Below, piece by piece: positions 1 to 5,258 of a stretch of DNA of 5,258 nt. Source of the stretch: Bacteroidales bacterium (lineage in GTDB: Bacteria; Bacteroidota; Bacteroidia; Bacteroidales; UBA932); contig JAFNUQ010000209.1 in the NCBI GenBank assembly GCA_017383945.1, positions 1 through 5,258 of the forward strand, read 5' to 3'. Position numbers and translations under genes: made by a program. How positions within the stretch are numbered: the first letter of the stretch is position 1; each line of letters opens with the position of its first letter. The notes beneath the pieces were generated by a model, which saw only the letters and a list, made by a program, of their open reading frames with translations, did not search any database and was not told where the DNA came from.

Positions 1-746
<746 letters not shown>

Positions 747-754
<8 letters not shown>

Positions 755-1343
755 CTTCTCCAGATTTCATATTATCAATCAAGGCCTTTGCTCTCCTGAT
801 ACGGGTACGCACCGTATTCAATTCCAAGCCTAATTCCTCAGCTATTTCCTTATACTGCAAGGATTCTATAAGCCTTTTCCTAGCGACCTCTCTATATAGC
901 TCCGGCAATGCCTCAACACAAGCCAGAAGCTTCTCCTCATCCTCATCTTTGATGATATGGTCGAGAGCTGTCACCGAACCATCATCAATATTATCTATCT
1001 CCGGCATAAGACTGGCTCCTCCGTCATCAAAGGAGACAAATTTGCTTTGAGCACGTCCTTCAGAGTCCAGCACATCCAGAGCCGTATTTCTAGCTATCAC
1101 CTTCAACCAAGTCGCAAACTGGCTTTTTGTCGGGTCAAAACTACCTATCTGCCTGAAAGCTTTTTCAAAACTCCTTGAGCATATATCATCAATAAAAAAT
1201 TCATCCAATCCGTGAATCGTAGATGATATATAGCGTCTCAGGGACACGACATTTGTATCCCAGAGCTGTGTAAAAGCAGTTCCATCTCCAATAATCGCCC
1301 TACGGACGAGTTCGTCAATGTGCATCAAGCCAGGTTTTTCCAT
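747..1343 (-). CDS. ECF-family (sigma-70 type) RNA polymerase sigma factor
   Basis: This is a 198-residue protein with the two-domain layout of extracytoplasmic-function sigma factors, which bind core RNA polymerase and direct it to alternative promoters. Sigma region 2 covers about residues 22-95 and includes DDICSRSFEKAF (52-63) and the region 2.3/2.4-like FATWLKVIARNTALDVL (76-92). A variable acidic linker (about 96-140) follows. Region 4 covers about 143-192, with LPELYREV and the helix-turn-helix YKEIAEELGLELNTVRTRIR (164-183). No anti-sigma gene, transmembrane segment or extra C-terminal domain is visible, so its control is unknown. The reading frame begins inside the end of polA. Met1 (ATG at 1343) gives a 29 bp overlap, and Met7 (ATG at 1325) gives an 11 bp overlap and a start closer to typical family members. 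I cannot decide between them. The family call is strong; its regulon and group are not identifiable here. Confidence 0.9.
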
Positions 1344-3942
1344 AACTACATTCTACAGTTAAAGGTACAGATAGCTTCAGGACATTTTCCATTTCCTGCA
1401 CCAATATATTTTTAACTATATCTATCTCCTGATGAGGCACTTCCAGTAAAAGTTCGTCATGAATCTGCAGCACCATGCGGGCGCGCAAATTCTGCTCCCT
1501 CAATTTGCGGTCTACCGCAATCATCGCCAGCTTGATTATATCAGCAGCAGAGCCCTGAATCGGCGCATTGACTGCGTTTCGCTCCGCGAATGCGCGAAGA
1601 TTGGCGTTGCGCGAATTTACATCCGCAACATAGCGGCGGCGGCCGAATATTGTCTGAACATATCCATTTGCCCTGGCAAATTCAAGCGTCTCATCAATAA
1701 ACTTGCGGATTGATGGGAAAGACGCAAAATAGTCATCGATAATTTTCTTTGCCTCCGAGCGGGAGCAATGCAGTCTCTGGCTAAGGCCAAAGGCCGATAT
1801 GCCATACATTATGCCGAAGTTGGCAGTCTTGGCCACACGACGCTGATCGCCACTCACTTCCTCGAGAGGAATATCAAATATCTTGGCTGCTGTCGCGCTG
1901 TGAACATCCTGCCCTGATCGGAACGCAGCAATCAGATGCTCATCACCGCACAGATGTGCCATAAGGCGAAGCTCTATCTGCGAATAATCCGCTGACATCA
2001 TCACAGAATCTGCGTCCTGCGCCACAAAGGCCTTGCGGATCTGGCGGCCTTCCTCCGTGCGGATCGGTATATTCTGCAGATTTGGGTTGGAAGAAGACAA
2101 GCGTCCGGTAGCAGTGAGTGCCTGGTTAAAATTTGTATGCACCCTGCCATCTCGCGGCGAGATATATGTTCCAAACGGTTCTATGTATGTTGACAGCAAC
2201 TTTTTGAGGCCACGATACTCCAATATTGCATCAATGATCGGACTCTTTTCTGACAACTCCAGAAGCGTCTGCTCATCAGTCGGCCAGGAACCAGTGCGTG
2301 ATTTCTTGGCCTTAGGGTCAAGTTTTAGCTTTTCATAGATAAGCACTCCCAGCTGCTTTGGTGAAGATAGATTTAGAGACTGATCTTCTGCCAGCTCTCT
2401 GACAAAGATTTCTTTCTCAGAGATGCGTTTGCGCAGTTCCTCTGCAAACTCGACCAGCGGATTAATATCCACCTTTACTCCCACCTGCTCCATACGCGCC
2501 AATACAGAAACGAGAGGTTCTTCGATTTCCGCATAAAGTCGTCCGAGCGCCAGGAAAGATCCCATCTCTGCAGATAGCTTCTCAAATATCAGCAATATTG
2601 CTTCAAGATCTCTTCCAAAATCCTTTTTCTGCTCACCTTCCGAGTCTGCATCAAACAACGAAACTTGTTCTACTTCTTCTACTGTCTCGAGGGAAAGCCC
2701 GAGGTATTGTTCAGCAAGAGCTTCAAGGCTATGATTGCGTTCCGGATTCAGAAGATAATGCATTATCTCAAGGTCAAACAGACGTCCAGAAAGACTGACG
2801 CCACAATTAGATATAGCTTTTATACCCGACTTAAGTCCTACACCTATTTTTGAAATGCCCTGATTCTCAAGGATTTCCGCAAATTCCGCAGCAGGACCAT
2901 GAGTCCAGTTCCCTTTACTGGCAATATAAAGTTCAGCTTCATGTAGAAGCATTGCAATAGCTTCCCCGTAAACAAACTTACCTACAGGAACCTGCTTCAG
3001 CCCACCAATCGTCGGGTTCTTCTCCTGTGTCTCTGTAAAGAGACTTTGTTCCAGAGAATCTGGAGCCTCTTTTCCACTGATCTTACGGACCAGACGCTTC
3101 AAAGACGGAAATTCATATTCATCAAAAAGACTTTCCAGTGCAGCGTTATATCCGATATCCGTCCTCATCTGATCGATAGTGCACGGAATCTCAATATCCG
3201 TCTTTATAGTCACCAGCTCACGCGAGAGCCAGATGTACTCTTCTGCTTGTTTGAATGACTCTCTCTGCTTGGGAGTCAGCTGGTCTATATGACTGTAAAT
3301 TTCTTGAAGTGTTCCATATTTATTAAGGAGTTTGGCAGCTCCAACAGGGCCGACGCCGGGAACTCCAGGAATATTATCTGCACTATCTCCACATAAAGTC
3401 AAGACATCTATAACTTGTGATGGGCAGGAGATATTCCACTTGGCACACACCTGCTCTACGCCTAGAATCTCCGCATCTGAGCCGGATTTTCCAGGCCTGA
3501 TCTGATAGATATGCTCTGCAATCAGCTGACCATAATCCTTATCCGGAGTCACCATATATACATCCCATTGCTCCGAGGAGAACTGCTTTGCTACAGAACC
3601 AAGCACATCGTCCGCTTCAAATCCGGGAATCATCAATACAGGAATATTCATCGCCTTGACGATATTGGTCAAAGGTTCAAGTGCATCAATGACAAGTTGC
3701 GGAGTCTCAGAGCGATTGGCCTTGTATTCAGGATACATCTTGTTTCTGAAAGTTCCTCCAGGAGGATCAAAGCCCACTACAATGGCCTCAGGTTTTTCTC
3801 GATCAAGAAGCTCGAGGAGATATTTGGTAAAACCAAACAGAATAGAAGTATCTATGCCTTTAGAGTTGACCATAGGTCGGCCCATAAAGGCATAGTACAT
3901 CTTAAAAATCAGCGCATGGCCGTCTATCAGAAATAATTTCAT
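1315..3942 (-). CDS. polA: DNA polymerase I, with degenerate 3'-5' exonuclease domain
   Basis: Pol I fills gaps and removes RNA primers during Okazaki-fragment maturation and excision repair. The protein is 875 residues from the ATG at 3942; a TTG one codon earlier follows an in-frame TAA and is an unlikely start. The 5' nuclease domain (about 1-285) has its metal-ligand motifs: LIDGHA (Asp7), GFDPPG (Asp59), EADD (109-112), TPDKD (Asp134, Asp136) and GDSADNIPGVPGVG (185-198). The polymerase domain (about 470-875) has TATGRLSSSNPNLQNIP (610-626), motif A SADYSQIELR (Asp652), the O-helix RRVAKTANFGIMYG (701-714; Lys705, Phe709, Tyr713) and motif C QIHDELLLEV (Asp829, Glu830). The middle domain (about 315-465) keeps fold-level similarity but lacks the proofreading carboxylates. 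No FDTET-like motif I is seen, and the motif II aspartate position reads KSG (Gly373). It is therefore probably proofreading-deficient, as in Taq. Its stop lies inside the sigma gene. Confidence 0.98.
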   Translation of the reverse strand: MKLFLIDGHALIFKMYYAFMGRPMVNSKGIDTSILFGFTKYLLELLDREKPEAIVVGFDPPGGTFRNKMYPEYKANRSETPQLVIDALEPLTNIVKAMNIPVLMIPGFEADDVLGSVAKQFSSEQWDVYMVTPDKDYGQLIAEHIYQIRPGKSGSDAEILGVEQVCAKWNISCPSQVIDVLTLCGDSADNIPGVPGVGPVGAAKLLNKYGTLQEIYSHIDQLTPKQRESFKQAEEYIWLSRELVTIKTDIEIPCTIDQMRTDIGYNAALESLFDEYEFPSLKRLVRKISGKEAPDSLEQSLFTETQEKNPTIGGLKQVPVGKFVYGEAIAMLLHEAELYIASKGNWTHGPAAEFAEILENQGISKIGVGLKSGIKAISNCGVSLSGRLFDLEIMHYLLNPERNHSLEALAEQYLGLSLETVEEVEQVSLFDADSEGEQKKDFGRDLEAILLIFEKLSAEMGSFLALGRLYAEIEEPLVSVLARMEQVGVKVDINPLVEFAEELRKRISEKEIFVRELAEDQSLNLSSPKQLGVLIYEKLKLDPKAKKSRTGSWPTDEQTLLELSEKSPIIDAILEYRGLKKLLSTYIEPFGTYISPRDGRVHTNFNQALTATGRLSSSNPNLQNIPIRTEEGRQIRKAFVAQDADSVMMSADYSQIELRLMAHLCGDEHLIAAFRSGQDVHSATAAKIFDIPLEEVSGDQRRVAKTANFGIMYGISAFGLSQRLHCSRSEAKKIIDDYFASFPSIRKFIDETLEFARANGYVQTIFGRRRYVADVNSRNANLRAFAERNAVNAPIQGSAADIIKLAMIAVDRKLREQNLRARMVLQIHDELLLEVPHQEIDIVKNILVQEMENVLKLSVPLTVECSYGKTWLDAH

Positions 3943-3952
3943 CAAATCTTAA
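3943..3952 (-). other. 10 bp gdhA-polA spacer
   Basis: Only ten AT-rich bases separate the gdhA stop codon (TAA, 3955-3953) from the polA ATG. There is no Shine-Dalgarno sequence, no strong hairpin with a T tract and no complete promoter motif. TAAGATTTG resembles a -7 box but has one spacer base too many. The gap therefore argues for co-transcription of polA with gdhA. This is the only intergenic sequence in the window. Confidence 0.7.
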
Positions 3953-5258
3953 TTAAATGCTGCCCTGCTCAAGCATTGCAGTAGCGACTTTCATAAAGCC
4001 GGCAATATTTGCTCCCTTTACATAGTCAACCTTTCCGTCTGGCTGGGTGCCATATTTAACACAAGCCTCGTGGATCGATTTCATAATATAGTGGAGCTTC
4101 TCGTCAACTTCTTCTCCGCTCCAGCTGATATGAGAAGCATTCTGTGTCATCTCCAGGCCAGAAGTAGCTACGCCACCGGCATTAACTGCCTTACCAGGTG
4201 CAAACAAGATGCCCGCATTCTGGAAGTAATGAATCGCTTCTGGCTGACAACCCATATTTGAAACTTCGCAGCAGCACCATGTTCCGTTGCTCACAAGTTC
4301 CTTGGCATCCGCCTCGTTGAGCTCGTTCTGGAATGCGCAAGGCAAAGCGATATCACATTTCACGCTCCAAGCCTTCTTTCCTGCTACAAATCTAGCCTTA
4401 TCTGGGAACTTGGTTGCCATGTCTTCTACTCTATTACGATTAGAAGCTCTCATAACGAGCATATAGTCAATCATTTCTGGAGTGATACCTTCAGGGATCT
4501 CACACACGCCGTCAGGACCGGAAACAGCAACCACCTTAGCGCCAAGCTCAGTCGCCTTGATACAAGCGCCCCAGGCAACATTACCAAAGCCCGAAACAGC
4601 TACAGTACAACCTTTAAGTTCTTTTCCTGCGTGCTTGAGAAGGTTTTCTGTAAAATAAAGAGCGCCGAAGCCTGTTGCCTCCGGACGAAGGATTGAACCG
4701 CCCCAAGTTGAACCTTTTCCGGTAATTACACCTGTGTTGTATTGACGAGCAAGTTTCTTGTACATTCCATAAAGATATCCGATCTCGCGGGCGCCAACAC
4801 CCACATCGCCGGCAGGGATGTCTTGATCTGGTCCTATGCAGTTCCAAAGCTCAAGCATAAACGCCTGACAGAAACGCATAATCTCTTCATTGGATTTTCC
4901 TGTCGGGTCAAAATCAGAACCACCCTTTGCACCACCCATCGGAAGAGTAGTAAGTGCATTCTTGAAAGTCTGCTCAAAACCAAGGAACTTCAACATCGAA
5001 GGTGAAACTGCCTTATGGAATCTCAAACCACCCTTATATGGTCCGATTGCGCTATTAAACTGCACACGGTATCCGGTATTGGTCTGAACATCACCACGGT
5101 CATCAACCCAGGTCACGCGGAAAGTAAAGATACGATCTGGCTCGACCATTCTCTCTACAATCTTTGCCTTTTCAAACTCAGGATGCTGATTATATACTTC
5201 TTCAATGCTTTCAAGCACTTCTTGCACTGCCTGCAAATACTCGTTCTCAAGAGGATAC
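3953..5258 (-). CDS. gdhA: Glutamate dehydrogenase, hexameric small-subunit type, probably NAD-dependent (5' end beyond window)
   Basis: The enzyme interconverts glutamate and 2-oxoglutarate plus ammonia in the cytoplasm. The frame stays open to the window edge (YPLENEY before the Leu codon at 5236), so the TTG at 5236 is an internal Leu, not the start. By alignment about 14 N-terminal residues are missing. Counting that Leu as 1, the active-site residues are Lys68 (YKGGLRFH), Lys92 (FKNALTTLPMGG), the catalytic Lys104 (GGAKGGSDFDP), Asp144 (PAGDVGVG) and Ser359 (TSGLEMTQN). All are offset by 21 from the Clostridium symbiosum enzyme as I recall it. The Rossmann motif is SGFGNVAWGA (215-224). 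The second beta strand ends VAVSGPDGV, resembling NAD-specific Clostridium and Porphyromonas enzymes rather than the E. coli NADP enzyme, so a catabolic NAD role is inferred. The C-terminus (VKGANIAGFMKVATAMLEQG) is complete. polA follows after 10 bp. Confidence 0.96.
   Translation of the reverse strand, partial: YPLENEYLQAVQEVLESIEEVYNQHPEFEKAKIVERMVEPDRIFTFRVTWVDDRGDVQTNTGYRVQFNSAIGPYKGGLRFHKAVSPSMLKFLGFEQTFKNALTTLPMGGAKGGSDFDPTGKSNEEIMRFCQAFMLELWNCIGPDQDIPAGDVGVGAREIGYLYGMYKKLARQYNTGVITGKGSTWGGSILRPEATGFGALYFTENLLKHAGKELKGCTVAVSGFGNVAWGACIKATELGAKVVAVSGPDGVCEIPEGITPEMIDYMLVMRASNRNRVEDMATKFPDKARFVAGKKAWSVKCDIALPCAFQNELNEADAKELVSNGTWCCCEVSNMGCQPEAIHYFQNAGILFAPGKAVNAGGVATSGLEMTQNASHISWSGEEVDEKLHYIMKSIHEACVKYGTQPDGKVDYVKGANIAGFMKVATAMLEQGSI

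Noticed and set aside
1136..1169. TAGTTTTG with an upstream TTTG 22 bp away on the minus strand, considered as a second promoter
   Set aside because: The spacing is slightly long and the site is in the middle of the sigma gene, about 380 bp before the rsmG start, with no gene start nearby.
2033..2338. 101-residue plus-strand frame opposite the polA polymerase domain
   Set aside because: It is antisense to highly conserved polymerase motifs, with no family resemblance or start signals.
3511..3936. 141-residue plus-strand open frame opposite the 5' end of polA
   Set aside because: It lies wholly antisense to the well-conserved 5' nuclease domain, shows no recognisable motif and has no promoter; it is a shadow frame.
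3956..3977. Inverted repeat AATGCT / AGCATT with a 10-base loop at the end of gdhA, considered as a terminator
   Set aside because: The stem is only 6 bp and AT-rich, and is followed by TAATTAAG rather than a T run; it lies inside the gdhA coding end and is most likely chance.
5234..5236. TTG as the gdhA start codon
   Set aside because: The frame continues open to the window edge with residues (YPLENEY) that fit the conserved GDH N-terminus, so the true start is outside the window.

Overview
The window reads as a dense, single-strand block of housekeeping genes from a member of the Bacteroidota, probably a Bacteroidales-like gut or anaerobic lineage. Three things point there. RsmG has the INVISRKDID and YEHHIVHSLAIA style of Bacteroidota homologues. 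The glutamate dehydrogenase closely resembles the Porphyromonas and Clostridium NAD-type enzymes. A perfect Bacteroidota-type promoter (TTTG, 20 bp, TACCTTTG) lies in front of rpmH, and no gene start has a well-placed Shine-Dalgarno sequence. The genus cannot be fixed by reading alone.

Everything real lies on the minus strand, so transcription runs from high to low coordinates. The order is gdhA (5' end cut by the window edge; 5258 down to 3953), polA (3942 to 1315), an ECF-type sigma factor (1343 to 747), rsmG (754 to 113) and rpmH (113 to 1, 3' end cut by the window edge). The only intergenic space is 10 bp between gdhA and polA. The other three junctions overlap: polA/sigma by 29 bp (11 bp if the second Met is used), sigma/rsmG by 8 bp, and rsmG/rpmH by 1 bp (TAATG). 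No stretch longer than 300 bases lacks a gene.

The packing suggests one transcript with translational coupling. It would join nitrogen/glutamate metabolism (GDH), DNA repair and lagging-strand processing (Pol I), a transcription regulator (sigma) and ribosome biogenesis (16S rRNA methyltransferase RsmG and ribosomal protein L34). rpmH probably also has its own promoter inside the end of rsmG, which would let L34 be made at ribosomal-protein levels.

I found no mobile element, CRISPR array, RNA gene, defence system or other novel multi-gene system. The points most worth checking are the apparently dead proofreading domain of Pol I, the sigma factor with no adjacent anti-sigma gene wedged between polA and rsmG, and the internal rpmH promoter.
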